From: Limonium bicolor
Lineage: Eukaryota > Streptophyta > Magnoliopsida > Caryophyllales > Plumbaginaceae
NCBI GenBank assembly: GCA_023374045.1
Contig: CM041780.1
Coordinates: 87,509,627-87,573,626 of the forward strand
DNA length: 64,000 nucleotides
Reading direction: 5' to 3'
The notes below the pieces were generated by a model. It was not told the origin of the DNA. It was given only the letters and a program-made list of their open reading frames with translations, and did not search any database. This document shows, one piece after another, positions 1 to 11,620 of this stretch. Each line of letters opens with the position of its first letter. The first letter of the stretch is position 1. A program made the translations under genes and the position numbers.

Positions 1-659
1 TGATGCGACGTAGGGGGCTGACAGAGAGTTAATATGATCCTGAGTGAGTCTTCCCTTAACTTCTTCAATGAATCTGTTATCGGTCTAAGGATTGGTGGTG
101 TGAAACATATTCTGGAAATGATGCCTAGCAGTTTCCTCAATACTTTTCCAATCATAGCACATAACATCAGATACGTTCAGAAGCCCAAAAATAGCATTTC
201 CTCTCCTTATAGCAGATGCTCTAGCATAGAAAAACGTGTATTTTGGGCTGCCTCTTTAATCCATTGAATTCTAGATCTCTGCTTCCACCAAGCTTCCTCC
301 TTAAACGTGAGAAGTTCAGTGTCCAACATAACTCTTTTTCTATTTGCAATTAATCCAGCAGTAACTGATGCTTGATTCAGAATAGAGAGTTCCTCTTTCT
401 TTTTCTTTTTTTAAGTTTCCATCTGATCTTGCCATAAAACCACCCTTTCCATCTGGTCAAAGCCTTTTCATAATCTAGAATTTTCTGGTCAAGGTCATCA
501 CATTGGGATCCCCGGACTTCAACTACAATTTGATAACACTTTTCTTCTTCTAACCAGGAATTCTCAAATCTGAAAATGTGTTTAGGCTTCTTCTAAGTGT
601 AAAAGAATCTTACCAGTAAGGGACGATGGTCTGAATCTGCCCACTATAAATGATCAACT

Positions 660-1293
660 GATAACTGAGGAAAAACTACTAAAGCTTTAACACAAGAGGG
701 TTCTATCCAATCTACTCACTGAATTTCTGTCATCAATTTTCCCGTTAGTGAAAGTGCCTTCATATCCAAAATAACGAACATCGGTAAGAGCATAATCATC
801 TACTGCATCTCTAAACTCCTTCATCTGATTGTCACTTCTTATTCTTCCTCCAGATTTTTCCTTATTCCACATAATTTGGTTGAAGTCACCTAAGATTACC
901 TAAGGAATGGCAACTTGGGTACGTAAAACCTTTATCAGTTTCCAAGAAAGAAATTAAATTTCTAGTCTACCCAACTATAGAACCCAGTCAGATGAAACGA
1001 ATACCACCAGGAAACACCACTTCTGAAGATATATGATGCGAGGAAGAGTTAATAACTGAAATAAACACTGATGGTTTCCACATTAAGGACAAGCCTCCAC
1101 TTCTCCCTACACTTGGCACCGCAAAAGAATTGTAATCCTTAAACATTTTACTAATACAGTCCATCTCTTCGATAGACCTATGGGTCTCCATTAGGAATAC
1201 AATCTCTGGAGATTTGGATCTTATTAAATCCAAAACCCAAGCTACTGCCTGAGGGTGACTCAGCCCTTGACAGTTATAGCTAAGGCAACTCAT
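660..1293 (-). pseudogene. LINE ORF2 endonuclease domain (APE-like), frameshifted
   Basis: The start MSCLSYNCQGL resembles the usual N-terminus of plant LINE endonucleases. It is followed by FLMETHRS (catalytic Glu region) and SGGLSLMWK. The 101-codon frame stops near 988. A second piece (872-687) has DNQMKEFRDAVDD, FGYEGTFTNGKIDDRN and RLDR, matching the C-terminal half of the domain after the GDFN motif. Near 640 the frame reads as ADSDHRPLLV, the catalytic SDHRPL motif. The domain is therefore present almost end to end but broken by at least one frameshift and several stops. It would nick target DNA to prime reverse transcription. Confidence 0.75.
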
Positions 1294-2203
1294 TTGGCTT
1301 GGCAGTCTTGCTTTCCAGCAAGGTCTACCTAAGACCGAGACAAAGCATTCTCTTGAGAGTCCTTGGCCTTCTCTTTTAAAACAGAAGACTTGGCCACTGG
1401 AGACTTAAGATTACCACTTTTCTCTTCTTGATTTTCAAAGTAAGCTTGTTCTCCCCCGCTACAGGATGAAAAGCAAGCCCCTTTCCTTCTCTCTGATTGA
1501 GATTGGTATCTATCTGATGACTTCTCTTCCCACCAGATTGTGAAACTACCTTTTTTTCTAATAATATCTGCTTCCTCCATGATTTGAGAGATAGACATCT
1601 GAATATCATCTTGAGTAACAATCTCTGGTCTTAACTTTTTGTTATTCTAATTACTGAAAGTTTCCAGAACTCCTGTCCAATCAAAAGCTTGATAAAAATC
1701 CCTCATGTTCCCTTCTTCTTTGTTTTGAAATAGATGCTCAAATGTTGGTGGAATGACAAGACCTAACATAGTTTCATGCTGATTTTGACATACTGCTGCA
1801 ACTGAGAGATTGGTACCCTTATCAGGAGTTTCTTAATCAAAGCTTTGTGTAGCCTGCTCCGTCCCTCTGAGATCCTAGCTGATACTACCCAACCTTTATG
1901 AAGAATATGATTGTGGAGAACCCCTCCCCGCCTAGTCTTACTCCCTGAAATTCTTTCTCCATCATTCTGATGATAATTAAAAAACTGCTCGTCATTATTC
2001 ACAAATTGAAGAGCAGGAGCTAGTAAATTCTGAAACTCATTTCCTCTCTAAGAGTTGAATCCCTCAATGTTCTCAGAATCCAGCTCCAGAGGTTGTGATT
2101 CTTTACCAGATTCTTTCTTATTCATTTCTTTAATGTTTTAGTTCATTAGAAATTCAGAAAGAGCAGCAATGGATCCTGCATACTCATCTCTCATCCATGC
2201 ACC

Positions 2204-3091
2204 TTATCTCTCTTGATCATCAATGTTTCTTTTCTTCATGCTACACTCCATTAGCATATGATCTAATCTTCTGCATCTGAAGCAAAAATGTGGAAGATTT
2301 TCATACGATATTCTACAGCATCTGTCTTTATTCCCATCACTGACAAGTAAAACTATACATAAAGGCTCTTTGATATTGATTTCTACCCTGATCTTCAATA
2401 CTTTAGAAGATAGAGAGTTAATCTTTTCAGCACATCCCACAAAATCTCATGTTTTGTTCCCCAGGGTAATAGCAGTTTCTTTGTTGAAAAACATCATCGA
2501 GAGATTATGAATGCTAGCCCAAATTCTGATCCTCCTTAGGTCATGTTCGTCTATATGTTTAGATGCATCTAATGGCATGATCACTAGCAATATGTTGTGA
2601 AAATGCCAGGGACCATTCCCCAAGATGTAACTAAAATCGACTCTAGATGAAAGATGAATAGTGAATCTATTAAAGCCCATCTCACTAACTTTCAAGTGAG
2701 ATTTTAGTATCTGGAAATGAACTAAGAAATTATGAAGAGCCTTAGCAGATATCCTGCTAGGATGCCACACCTTACCAAACAGCGCATTGGAGATGTCCAA
2801 ACTTTTAATATCCTGACGAAGTAGTTCCCCTTCCACTCTCTCTAGTTCTGCAGGATGGATCTTCAGTTTTTCCCACTTAGTTAACATACTCTTCATTTGT
2901 AGCACACTAAACTCACGCACAACAGTTGAGGACCAAGCACTGACCAGAGTTTTATGTAGATGAGAACAAACAGGAATGCCCCACCAGATTATCCAAGAGA
3001 CAATCAAGACACTCGATTTTGTAAGTTTTTTCTGCTGGATTAAGACCCCAGGATAAACATCGTGTAAACTGGAACAGTCTACGTGAGCCAT
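2204..3091 (-). pseudogene. LINE ORF1 remnant: DUF4283-like domain plus CCHC zinc knuckle
   Basis: ORF1 of plant LINEs encodes an RNA-binding protein that packages the element's RNA. The frame runs from 3091 to 2204 with one in-frame TGA at 2447-2449; both halves are in the same frame. The middle part (RVEGELLRQDIKSLD, FGKVWHPSRIS, GFNRFTIHLSSRVDF, NGPWHFHNILLVIMPLD) resembles DUF4283 proteins. After the stop comes a zf-CCHC_4-like region ending in CFRCRRLDHMLMEC, a CX2CX4HX4C knuckle. About 70 residues upstream of the domain are not recognisable, so the ATG at 3091 may not be the original start. A degraded ORF1 tail continues to about 1300 with several stops. Confidence 0.75.
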
Positions 3092-3099
3092 GGGTTAGT

Positions 3100-3624
3100 G
3101 ATCACCATAATGAATCAAACTCCTGATTTCATCTTTGCATGTTCACACTTAAGCTACGTGGCTTACATATATCCTCTGATTTTCTTTTACAAGCCTACTT
3201 ATCCAACTAACTCTAGCTTCTTTCTTAGTATTAACTTCTAATATGGAAGAAGTTAATACTACCTCTCAAACGTCCCTTCCCCTGCAGATACTTTTATATT
3301 TCCAAAGCAAGAGACCCCAACGTTCTCTATTACTCCCTTAGAATCGTAACTCAAATCACCCTCAAATCGCCTGTCTAAACAGAGCGATAACTTTTTTGAG
3401 ATAGACAACAAAAATAACTTACAACCCTTTGTCATTCCATATTCAAGTATCCTGATTTAACTTATTATCTTTCCTTCTTTATTTTCTAAAAGATCCCGTC
3501 ATTTGGTAATAGGTTAGCTATCCACATAAGATTACTTATCGGTAGATAGTGTAGGAAGGTCGTTCTCAGTATAGTGCGCCTGTGTATGTGGCAGTCTAGT
3601 AAGCTTGCTGACTGGACTGCTTAT
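3100..3624. other. Unassigned sequence between LINE and foldback element
   Basis: No coding frame, RNA gene or clear repeat is visible. It may be the LINE 5' UTR followed by host DNA. Confidence 0.4.
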
Positions 3625-4720
3625 GTGACATAATAAATGAGGTAATATTTGTATTAACTTTAAATAGTCATAACTTTTAAACTATAAGTCCAATATAAAA
3701 AAAAATTTGCACCATTGTTCATCTAAATTCAAGCTTTTTAAAACAAGACCAGAAGGATATGTTTTGACAAGTTTAAAATTGTATGTTAGTTATATGTACA
3801 TATCAACATATATCAACGACACTTATGATTCACCATATATAGTTTAAAATACAGCATATAACATTAATAATTCACCACAAAACAATAATGATTCAGTATT
3901 TATTCCGAAGTTTGTTATCTAATTCACCACTTAGTTAATGAATCATAATACCAATTTTAATGAATCATAATATCAAATTTAATGAATCATAACATCATTT
4001 TGGTGTATCATCAGTCACATATAAAAAGAAAAATTTTCAACAATAATACAACACAAAACAATATTTGGTACGTAAGAAAAATACACTATAAAGGGTTAAA
4101 ATATATTACAATACAATAATAATACATTAAAAACAATAATGGTTTTTTATCGTTCCGGAGTTTGTTATCTAATTCACCACTTATTAGTTAATGAATCATA
4201 ATACCAATTTCAATGAATCATAATATCAAATTAATGAATCATAACATCATTTTAGTGAATTATCAGTCAAATATAAAAAGAAAATTGTTAAATAATAATA
4301 TAACACAAAACAATATTTGGTACGTAAGAAAAATACATGATTCACTATATAAGTTTAAAATAAATCATACAACAATAATAATACACTACAACACAATAAT
4401 GATTTTTATCAGGTTCAAAATTTGTAATCTGATTCACCACTTATTAGTTAATGAATAATCATATCAATTTTAATAAATCATAATATCAAAACTAATGAAT
4501 CATATATGATTTTAGTGTATCATCATACACATGTAAAAATATGTTTTTTTTCAAAGTTGTCAAAACATATCCATGATTGGTCTTGTTTTGAAGAGCTTGA
4601 ATTTAGATGAACAATGAAATAACTTTTTTTCATTTTGGACTTATATATATTAAAAGTTACAACCATTTAAAGTTAATATAGTAAGTTATATTAAGTTATG
4701 CAATGATATAAAATGTCAAC
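3625..4720. mobile_element. Foldback-type element with about 125-bp inverted arms
   Basis: The arm at 3651-3775 is the imperfect reverse complement of 4553-4680. Shared blocks include TTGTTCATCTAAATTCAAGC, AAAACAAGACCA, ATATGTTTTGACAA, ATAAGTCCAA and TATTAACTTTAAAT. Outside these the match fades, so the ends are approximate and I found no target duplication. The core is three AT-rich tandem repeats. There is no coding capacity. It could be a non-autonomous Mutator-like or other long-TIR element. It lies between the LINE and the 3' end of the hAT gene and may have removed the missing hAT terminus. Confidence 0.65.
3903..4540. repeat. About 250-bp tandem repeat, 2.5 copies, inside the foldback element
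   Basis: The phrase TTTGTTATCTAATTCACCAC recurs with small changes at 3911, 4161 and 4421, giving periods of 250 and 260. Each unit contains several ATGAATCATAAT motifs and the string ACACAAAACAATATTTGGTA in the first two copies. A partial unit precedes 3903. Confidence 0.75.
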
Positions 4721-4766
4721 AAAAAACAATACATACAAAATATGAGAAGTATTCATTATCGAGCAA

Positions 4767-6410
4767 TCACTTAAAAATGGACATTCTTCTATCATTCTTT
4801 GGAGCAAAATCATCAACATGGTCTTCATATGTTAATTGCTCCAAAAGATCATTCTCGATCACTAACATCGTCATGCCGTTAAATCTTTCTTGAGACATTG
4901 TCAGAAATGACTTCAACAACTTCAATATGAAAAACTCCTCTCTACAGATGCAACAATAACTGGAATAGTCAACAAAATTCTGTAGGCAATGGTTGGATTA
5001 GGAAAATAATTTTCTATGCAACTTAAGCTCCACGGTCAAGTCATGTCCATCAATATCAGATTGTCCAAAAATTTTAAGAGCATTTCAAGATGACTACAAC
5101 AAGAACTTAGGCTTATATCATCCAAAGAATGTAGCTTCTCTGGTGTAAATAAAAACTAAAAATATTTGCATATTCTTTGTATGTTCAAACCTTTTGTTGA
5201 TGGAAACAATTGCTTGATCAATAATGTATAAGAAATAATTTACTCGAAACGATTCTTCAGAAGATAGTACAAGCATATCATTTGAATTCTCATCAAAGTG
5301 TTTTTCTATGAATCTCTCGCCTCATAGGAAACACAGGACCAACATTCATTTCAAGAGCAATCTCTTTAGCAATGTTCACAACATTACAATAACCAGTATC
5401 TCTATACTTCTCAAAGAATGAAATTAAACCTTTCACTTCCACAATAGCAACATCAATAAGCATATCTCTTGATTGCAAATGCTTGCTAACCAAATTAACT
5501 ACAAACAGTATATCATACCAAATAACTATTGCAATTATAAACTCATAATCACCAAGCTCGTTTGTTGCTAACTATTTAGCCTCACTTCTTATTTTAGAGT
5601 CATTGTCAGACTCTGTAACTTGAAGTAAAGCTTCACATACTTCCACCATTTGAAATCTTATAAATTTGACACCATCAACATGACTTTCCCAATGAGTAGA
5701 TGACAATGATTTTAGAGTTATTCCTTTGACATTTGTCTTTGAAAATCTACCATCTCTTCGTAGAACATGCAAAAATTGTGTACATTCGTTGTATGACCCC
5801 AAAAAAGTCTCTAGCTTTACCACAAGTGTTAGTCATATCACATAACAACAGGTTAACTATGACAACCACATGCACTATAAAAAAATTGTAGGATTTAAAT
5901 ATAAAAGTATTTGTTGCACTCCTTGATGCTTTCCTTTCATATTTGATTCATTGTCATAACCTTGTCCTCTAATATTGTCTATTTCAAGATCAAGAGACTT
6001 CATTTCAGTTCTCAAAGCATCAAAAAGCCCATGACCACTAGTATCATTCACACTTCCTAAAAAAGACTCCTCAACATGAATAACACTAGAAAAAACATCA
6101 ACATATCGAAAAATCGATGACACTTGCTCCTGGTAACTGGAATCAGAAGAACAATCAAGAAGCACAGAGAAATACTTTGCTTGCTTTAATTTTTTAATGA
6201 TCTTTGATTTTATTGCAGAAGCAAGCAAAAGTATCAACTCATTTTGGATGTTATGCCCTAAATAATGAACATGAAGATCATTGCTTGTAATGTGCTTAAC
6301 ATGCTCCTGAACAACTAGATCAAACTCTACTAACATCTCAATTAAGCCTAAGAAATTTTTATTGCTATTTTTGTACAACTTTTCTTTCTTACCACGGAAA
6401 GCAAGATTAT
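4767..6410 (-). pseudogene. hAT transposase, C-terminal two thirds (ZMYM1/TTF-type), split from its N-terminus by E1
   Basis: Three minus-strand pieces form one decayed protein. Piece 1 (6423-5875 including a few bases of E1) has LAFRGKKEKLYKNSNKNFLG, LVEFDLVVQEHV, YLGHNIQNELI, AKYFSVLLDCSSD and RGQGYDNESNMKGKHQGVQ. The last is the DUF4371-like core of plant hAT transposases with a TTF zinc finger; the Asp of LLDCSSD and the GYDNESNM segment are conserved there. Piece 2 (5823-5572) has KSLSSTHWESHVDGVKF. Piece 3 (5493-5293) has IALEMNVGPVFP. The C-terminus near 4880-4767 reads SQERFNGMTML and ends at a TGA at 4767-4769, matching the hAT dimerisation tail. Frames change between pieces. The N-terminal part lies at 19984-20673. 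Confidence 0.85.
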
Positions 6411-7174
6411 TGAAATACCCCAAACCTTGATATGTGGTTTAAATATCATTATGGTATGTACAGGCTAAAAGTGCCTTAGTAACATCAGTGAACAATTTAA
6501 ACATAGTAAGTGCAATAAAGCACTAAGACACAGTTTGAGCAAAAACATGCTCTAAGCTATGAGTGAACTTGGTTAGGACCCAAATAGCCTACCAAGGCTT
6601 GATACATTTAATTATTATTTAATAAGGCTAAATAAGTCCTTAAGAAACTTTGGTGGACAGTTAAACCAATAAAACATAAGTAATACCTTAAAGTCAATAT
6701 GAGCAAAATGTGCTCTAAGCTTGGGATAAATGTGTATAAGACCTAATTCATACCTATACCTATAAATATGTTAATGAACATTTAAATTAATTACCAAAGA
6801 AACCAGCTTGAAACAAGTTAAAACAAAATGTGCTTTAAGAAGTCTTAAAGCACGTTTTTGAAAAATTGTCTTGTAATGAGTTTTGAATGGCTAAATGTCC
6901 ATCATTACTCTTTAATTAACATGTGTACTATATAGTATCACATTTGGGTGGCCATATTAGTGGGAAATCAAAAATTTCACTTCTAGTGCCTTGTTAGTGA
7001 ATAGTGATTTTTATAACTAGTTTTAACATATAATTATAAGTGATTAAATTGGTCAACAAGACCAAACCCCCTCCTAGGCATAATGGTGGCCGGTTTTTTG
7101 TAGTGAGGAGTCACCAAGTATGTTAACTTGTTAAGTAAATAAATGTGACTCATAGTTACTATTTGCTTTTAAGA

Positions 7175-7182
7175 TATAAATA
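7175..7182 (+). promoter_or_regulatory. Putative TATA box of E1 5' LTR
   Basis: TATAAATA lies about 25-30 bp before a CT-rich leader that is typical of plant transcription starts. The same motif is at 16393-16400 in the 3' LTR. In E2 this position has decayed to TTACAAATA. Confidence 0.5.
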
Positions 7183-7295
7183 TCTCAAAAGTAAGTTCTA
7201 TCTTCATTCTCCCTTCCTTTCCTCCATTTCACACGGTTCCAACTCCTTCTTCCTCTCTTCTTCTTGTTCTCTCTCGGTAATATATCACCACCACC

Positions 7296-7313
7296 ATGGA
7301 ACTTCATCTTTGA
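7296..7313 (+). other. Five-codon mini-ORF in the LTR leader
   Basis: The start codon is in a strong context (CCACCACCATGG) and the frame stops after five codons. It reads MELHL here, and MEVHL in the E1 3' LTR (16514-16531) and both E2 LTRs (22448-22465 and 31993-32010). The Val codon is GTT in E1 and GTC in E2. It could be an upstream ORF that affects translation of the genomic RNA, or chance. Confidence 0.35.
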
Positions 7314-8770
7314 ACACTTGTAAAACCTAGCTCACTTAACCAATCAAAACAAACACCACCATTCTCTTAGTAAGCCAAGCTCTACAATCTTGTCTCTTCA
7401 AAACTTCAAAACCTCCATTTCGGTGCCAAGAGAAACCACCATGGGAGGAGCTTGAGCCTCTTTTCACATATTCTTGTTCTCCTTTGCTTCAAGGTAAGGA
7501 AACTCAAAAAAATCCATGTTTCCTCCATGTTTACATGTTGTCCGAAATTCACCTCACAATGGTGTATTATACTTGCTTGTTTTAAGCTTCATTGAATCTT
7601 CCAAAGGACTAGGAGAGTCCTCTCTTGATACTTATTCAAGTTCTCTTCCAATTCCAAGGTAAAACAATTACCTTAACGTGTTAAACAATATTGTAACTAG
7701 GGTTTACAATGAGATGAAGCTTAAGCTTGAATACTCATTAGTTGTTTGTACAATGTATAGAACTTGACAAGGAATCAAGTACCCCACGGTTTGTAAGGAA
7801 ACAAGGAAGAAATTTGTGAGGAAAGAGGTAAACAAACTATCTCATGTAGTTTAAATGCCTTAGGAAAAATGAGCTTGATTTGCTTGATAAATACCTAAGG
7901 AGCCAATGGTGAGTGACCTAGCAAAATGTTCTCAAGGAGACTAGTAACAGAACATATGTTTTGGTGTAGTTTTGCAGGTCAAGGCATTATTTATGTGGGA
8001 AATTCAGTGTTTAAGGTTATGCAATTTAATGGCCTAAGAGCCATGTTATTTAAGGGCCTAAGTGCCAAGCAATTTAAGTTATGCACTATATTGTAATGTA
8101 TGCTAAATGTGTGGAGTTTGTGTATAAAGTGTGTTTGATGGATTTTAGGTGTTTTGAGTGAAATAAGGTAAGAACCTAAGTGTTTTGGATGTGAGTATAT
8201 ACAGAGAAACTATGGCCAAATTTGGGAAAGTGTGTAAGAAGTTCTAAGTGTTTTAAGTGAGTTTGGTGAACTAGAAGTGTTTAAAAGTGAATGAATGTTT
8301 ATTTGAGAAGGAAACATGTATTAAGGTGATTTAGATTGATGCAAGATTTAGGTGTTGTCTTGGAAGCTCTAGGAATTCAATGGGTGTTTGTGAATGTATT
8401 AAGTCTTGGAGAGTTGTTTAAGGTTTAGGTAAGGTTGGTGTTCAAGGAATAAGTGATGTTTTAGGTATGATGTGAAAAAGGAGATGTAGTTAATAAGAAA
8501 AGAAGTTGAGAGATGATGATAAGGTGTAGAGGAAACACCTTGGTATGTGGTCATATAGGTGAAATGCCACCTAGAAAATCATAAGGAAAAACATTGTAAG
8601 TGTTAGGAATATTGTGGAGATATAGTAAAGGTTTAAGGAATTAGGAAATAGTTTTGTTGAGTGTTTAAGAATATCTTAAGGGTGTGTTTGAAGTGCCAAA
8701 TGATGTTAGAACACTTAAGAGGCCTTAGGAAAAGTTTTGTGAAGATTTGGCAAAGTTGGGTAAGTTAGAA

Positions 8771-8826
8771 GCGACCGACCCAGGGGCCGACCCAGTTTGT
8801 GGGTCGGTCGGTGGGTCGGTCGGACC
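8771..8826. repeat. Nested GACCGACCCA/TGGGTCGGTC palindrome in E1 5' LTR
   Basis: Two inverted pairs are nested: 8773-8782 with 8812-8821 and 8786-8794 with 8800-8808. The same structure is at 18018-18072 in the 3' LTR. It sits at the LTR position where E2 and the solo LTR carry other hairpin arrays. Confidence 0.8.
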
Positions 8827-10614
8827 AAAAACATGGTTTAAGGTTATGAAATGATTTGTAGTGATGGGGATTGGTATGTAATGATTTATAAGGATGTTGA
8901 GGACATGTTAGGGGAGTTTTAATGACACCTAAGTGGGTTAAAGTTGTATTAAATGTGAGAGTAAAACAATTAAAATGTTAAGTTATGTAACTAAGTTAAC
9001 GGGGAGAAATTAAGCATTGACATTAATGATCAAGCAAACCCCGATGTTAATGAAAACACGTGTGATGTTAACAGTTGTTCGAGAATTGCTCGAGGAACAT
9101 AATGGACAGGATAAGTGGACTCCGGTGACAGGTATGGTTTTCTTGCAACCTGTGTCCTAACGGATTACACCGGCTTGTATGCCAATGTGTTTTTCTGTAT
9201 GTTTGCCACGTTATGATATAAATCATGAAACGAGTTTACAGTCATTATTGTTATTGTATGTATACGTGCCGATACCGGTAACCTCTAATGCGCTTGAAGG
9301 GCTAGTTAACCACTATTAGGTAAACGTAAGAGAACGGTATCCGGTAATAACGTTTCCGACCTAAGGAACGTTCTAACCACGGCTATGCGTGAGTTGGCTA
9401 TGTGATGTTTGTGTGTGATGTTGGGATGTGAATGTATGACTCTCTCTTCCCTTGTGTATGTCTAACAAGACTTAACTCGAGGTTTGTGATTGTTTAATAA
9501 AGTTCAAAGTTGAACTACTAATAAGTGCTAACGGGGAGTGAGGAGACCGGTCTGTTCCGGCCACGCGTGTGAGTATGGGGGTCGTTGTCATAGCAGGTTC
9601 GATCCTCTCTGTATGTATTGGTTTGTTTTCCAATTTGGTTCCCAACCTACCCTTTAGCTTAACCAAGGCTATTACTGACTCACGTCGGGCCACAGGGCAT
9701 ACTATTGTTATGTTTGTTTCGGTGTGCTTGGATCACTATATCCGGGGCACCTTGTGTTAAGTTAACCGTTCATTTAACGAAACGGTAACGAGTTATGTAC
9801 GAGCTTATCATGAGACTGGCAACAATCTCTAGGCTCACCAGTGTGTTAGTGATGTTTGGGTCGGTTCCTAAGAGAACCATTCCCGTTGTGTTATGTGTTT
9901 TGTTGTGATCAATATCCATTGCGGTATTATGTTGTGCACATGGAACGCAAAGTGCTGTTAAGTGCTCTTATGTAGAGTATGTTATATGTTGTAAAATGTG
10001 AAGTGTGTGGATCATGGATATGATTCCCAGTTTGTGATAAGAGACGTTTAAGGATAACCCGAATTAAGGGTATGTGTCGTCTATTAAGGAAGTAGCTCCG
10101 TTGGAGGAAAACACTCTAGGATGATGATTACCATGAGTGACTCATTAAGTAGGATGTATTATCCGATTGTTGAGCCCATTGAGGCGAAATGTTAAGTGTT
10201 TGTGTCTGTTATGTGATTGTGTTCGTTGTTACATGTATGATTCAAATATAATCACCGCATGCTAAACGACAAGTAGTTGTGCGTGGCCCGATAGCATGTG
10301 GGCTGCGGGATTACCATACCAGCAAGGTGCTGATCCCCTTGGGGCCACCCCTTTCTCTTCTTTCCTCCTATTTCAGGTACGAAGTGCTGGAAGCCGTTCG
10401 AGAGTAGGACGGGTAGTCATTGTACTGGGTATTTATTTAAGTGTGTATATACATATCAGTAGGTGTTAAGCCGATATTGTTGTCGGCACCAGTTTATAAT
10501 ACTCGGTATAGTTAACAAGGTGTATGTCGTTATTGTTGTGTTAATGTAAAGAAATAACAATGTATAGTCGCTCGGGAATTTAGCCCATCAGACCGATACA
10601 TTGTGTATGTATTA

Positions 10615-10644
10615 GCCTTGTTAGCCACGTGGGTGGCTAACGGC
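10615..10644 (+). promoter_or_regulatory. Conserved hairpin near the LTR 3' end (E1 5' LTR)
   Basis: The stem is GCC-TT-GTTAGCCAC, loop GTGG, GTGGCTAAC-GGC, with a TT bulge. The same hairpin is at 19864-19893 (E1 3' LTR), 26125-26154 and 35674-35703 (E2), 36575-36604 (solo LTR, minus), and 48948-48977 and 60142-60171 (E4, minus). It lies about 70-115 bp from the LTR end. The role is unknown. Confidence 0.75.
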
Positions 10645-10735
10645 GTGTAACACCATCAAGTTAAGTAATGTGATGAGGTTGTTCTTCCGCTGCAGTTTGT
10701 TGTAAGTATAAATGTTGGATGGGGTGTTACAAAAA

Positions 10736-10747
10736 TGGTATCAGAGC
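10736..10747 (+). promoter_or_regulatory. Primer binding site of E1 (tRNA-iMet)
   Basis: TGGTATCAGAGC is complementary to the 3' end of initiator methionine tRNA, four bases after the LTR. It would prime minus-strand DNA synthesis. Confidence 0.95.
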
Positions 10748-10762
10748 GAAGTATCGCTCTGA
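10741..10762 (+). promoter_or_regulatory. Hairpin overlapping the E1 primer binding site
   Basis: TCAGAGCGA pairs with TCGCTCTGA around the loop AGTA. Seven of the 12 primer-site bases lie in the 5' arm, and the 3' arm repeats the tRNA 3' end sequence GCTCTGA. E2 has the same hairpin at 26255-26276; E4 has a compensated version at 60010-60031. Confidence 0.8.
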
Positions 10763-11521
10763 TGACTGAATTACCGAGCTTAGGAAGTACCGAGTTAGGA
10801 TTTTAGTGCTTCGTGTTAAGGGTTGAGTGATAGCGTGAGAGATACGCTAGTAAGGAACTACCAGTGAATACTGGAAACCTACTATACCATCCCACCCTCC
10901 ACAATCCCTGTTTTATAACTTGGGAAAGAACGCCAGAGAGTGGAAGTCCACTCTCATACTCGGGAACACCCGATCTGGCTGTTATTGAATACCTTTAGGG
11001 TACGGAGAACCTGTCATACGGTAGATCCCGAAAACTGGGAATCCGGAGACGGTCTCCATCTGAACAATGTTAACCGCATTTCATAGCAATGAATGAAGGA
11101 TCTTGTGTATTGGAGATAGAATTTCCGGCAACCTGGGTCGACATGCTAAGCAGTCGAGGATAACCAACTTGCAACGCACCTACCGTGCAACAGGCAAGAA
11201 ATGGATTAATAACACCCGAGACAGTGTCTACGGAACCACAATTGTTAAGTGATACACCACGGTATACCAACCGACAAAGGAACTACAACGTAGTGCCCAA
11301 ACAAGAGACAGTCTCAGTAACCACGACAAGTGCGTGGAACGGCTATAAAGAGAATACAATGCTAAGACAAGGGGTCTCCCAGAATGGGAAATACCCTAGT
11401 TAATGATTATTATGTGAATACAGTGAGAAGTCACCTAGACAAGTTATTATCAAGACAGTAAGATCAGTGAGGGCCAACAAGGCCACTGATGACAGTGCGG
11501 GTAAAAACAATACCACAACCG

Positions 11522-11620
11522 GTATGTGTTAACTGATAGCCAGTTAGCATGGCGCACTTGCCATAGCAAGTGCTGCTATAATAGGGCTGTTCGGGAAATT
11601 TATAACCACTACGAAGTACT
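11522..11620 (+). pseudogene. Decayed gag zinc-knuckle pair in E1
   Basis: The frame reads RTCHSKCCYNRAVREIYNHY. It can be laid on a double CCHC knuckle (CxxCGQLxHxxxxC, then CYNCxVRxHIYNHC) if two cysteines have become Arg and Tyr and a few bases are lost. Upstream, the TGTTA, CCAGTTA and CAT elements line up with the first knuckle. E2 has the same sequence at 27015-27110. This is a by-eye reading; it would be the nucleic-acid-binding end of Gag. Confidence 0.45.

Larger units (their letters stand above)
1..3091 (-). mobile_element. LINE (L1-type non-LTR retrotransposon), decayed and 3'-truncated by the window edge
   Basis: On the minus strand the order is ORF1 (about 3091-1300), endonuclease (1293 to about 660) and then the linker that leads to reverse transcriptase (660-1). 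This is the order of plant L1 elements. The linker carries family-like stretches such as WIKEA, NTRFSM and LRPITDSLKKLRE, but the reverse transcriptase itself would lie left of base 1. In-frame stops and frame changes occur throughout, so it cannot move by itself. The true 5' end is unclear; nothing coding is visible at 3100-3620, which may be its 5' UTR or flank. Confidence 0.85.
6411..10731 (+). repeat. E1 5' LTR (4,321 bp)
   Basis: It starts TGAAATACCCC and ends GGGGTGTTACA. From start to end it contains a TATA-like box (7175), a CT-rich leader (about 7200-7280), the mini-ORF at 7296, a nested palindrome at 8771-8826, the hairpin at 10615-10644 and a CCGCTGCAG motif near the end. It lacks single bases in many places compared with the 3' LTR. 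No gene is visible in it. Confidence 0.95.

Noticed and set aside
10736..10762. Possible tRNA gene because of tRNA-like bases GCTCTGATAC
   Set aside because: Only the 3' acceptor complement is present; there is no cloverleaf. It is the primer site and its hairpin.
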